This document shows, piece after piece, positions 63,802-64,000 of a DNA stretch of 64,000 nucleotides (the stretch's first letter is position 1; each line of letters starts with the position of its first letter). Source of the DNA: Candidatus Latescibacterota bacterium (lineage in GTDB: Bacteria; Krumholzibacteriota; Krumholzibacteriia; G020349025); contig CP070763.1 in NCBI GenBank assembly GCA_020349025.1, positions 2,463,501 through 2,527,500 on the forward strand. Reading direction: 5' to 3'. A model generated the notes under the pieces. That model was not told where the DNA came from, searched no databases, and saw only the letters and a list, made by a program, of their open reading frames with translations. Both the position numbers and the translations under genes were made by a program.

Positions 63802-64000
63802 CTAGCCGTCGTGGGATGCGGGCTCGGCCATCGGAGTCACTTCCTCCTCGGCGCTCATGGGCGGCGGGGAGCCGGTGTAGATCGCGATTCCGACGTGCGT
63901 CGCGTTCTCACGGAAGCGATCACGAAACCGCGCCTGCACCATCGAGAGCGGAAGCATCAGGACTTCGGTGTCGAGGTTCTCGGGTGGAGCGTCCGCCAAA
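63802..64000 (-). CDS. C-terminal part of an unrecognised protein, cut by the window edge
   Basis: Sixty-five C-terminal residues are visible, ending ATHVGIAIYTGSPPPMSAEEEVTPMAEPASHDG. The stop TAG at 63804-63802 is followed at once by the lipid-kinase-like gene in the same frame. The 5' end continues past position 64000, so the start is not seen. The region LMLPLSMVQARFRDRFRENATHVGIAIYTG is compatible with a folded domain but I recognise no family. The Pro/Glu-rich tail is probably flexible. Confidence 0.6.
   Translation of the reverse strand, partial: LADAPPENLDTEVLMLPLSMVQARFRDRFRENATHVGIAIYTGSPPPMSAEEEVTPMAEPASHDG

Noticed and set aside
63416-63802. A 128-codon minus-strand frame overlapping the lipid-kinase gene start
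   Set aside because: It lies in another frame of the kinase-like gene, which has the NPxSGGG motif and extends to an ATT start; the alternative frame is Arg-rich and motif-free.

Overview
This is a GC-rich chromosomal segment of a diderm (Gram-negative) bacterium. An SprA/Sov-type outer-membrane translocon gene, an LptB/C/F/G lipopolysaccharide-export set, an AsmA-like protein and a surface-antigen barrel all point to an outer membrane. SprA is typical of the Fibrobacterota-Chlorobiota-Bacteroidota (FCB) superphylum. With such high GC, and an HprK-mannose PTS-rpoN cluster of the kind seen in deltaproteobacteria and their relatives, a lineage such as Eisenbacteria, Krumholzibacteriota or Gemmatimonadota is more likely than a true Bacteroidota. 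This placement is inference. No tRNA, rRNA, CRISPR array, insertion sequence or prophage is visible; the window reads as core genome with some lineage-specific genes.

Region by region. (a) 146-9360, minus strand: a classical translation operon read rimP-nusA-ylxQ-infB-ylxP-rbfA-nrnA-truB-ribF-rpsO, with a perfect terminator-like hairpin just before rimP. (b) 9380-14827, minus: carA-carB plus an M28 peptidase, behind (c) sprA (14917-21366). (d) 21675-24187, plus: lptF-lptG with a 4-base overlap. (e) 24218-35441, minus: hpf, hprK, then a mannose-family phosphotransferase system IIA-IIB-[GH57 glucanotransferase]-IIC-IID-HPr-EI joined by 1-11 base overlaps or short gaps, ending with a phosphoglucose/phosphomannose isomerase, metK and a Nudix hydrolase. 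(f) 35658-38421, minus: lptC-lptB-rpoN behind a good sigma-54 promoter. (g) 38610-42099: a solitary adenine methyltransferase, divergent from a soluble histidine kinase that also has a sigma-54-like promoter. (h) 42230-51054: a polytopic membrane protein, a metallopeptidase/TolB/BamA-like fusion, a calcium-site propeller protein, aroA and two unrecognised proteins. (i) 51115-64000: threonine synthase, small membrane and zinc-ribbon proteins, a CBS protein, a LOG-like protein, AsmA, Xaa-Pro aminopeptidase, DUF2203, an FAD oxidoreductase, an EamA transporter, a barrel-like protein and a diacylglycerol-kinase-family protein that appears to lack a normal start codon.

The most unusual coherent unit is the PTS locus. 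It carries sensor and transporter parts (EI, HPr with both His15 and the regulatory serine, IIA, IIB, IIC, IID), the HPr kinase, an intracellular alpha-glucan enzyme embedded between IIB and IIC, and a downstream sugar-phosphate isomerase. It lies next to rpoN and hpf. This suggests a circuit coupling glucan or reserve-carbohydrate metabolism to PTS phosphorylation and sigma-54. Three sigma-54-type promoters in the window (before lptC-lptB-rpoN, before the histidine kinase, and before an unknown gene at 50071) would make rpoN self-activating. These links are proposals from sequence and gene order.
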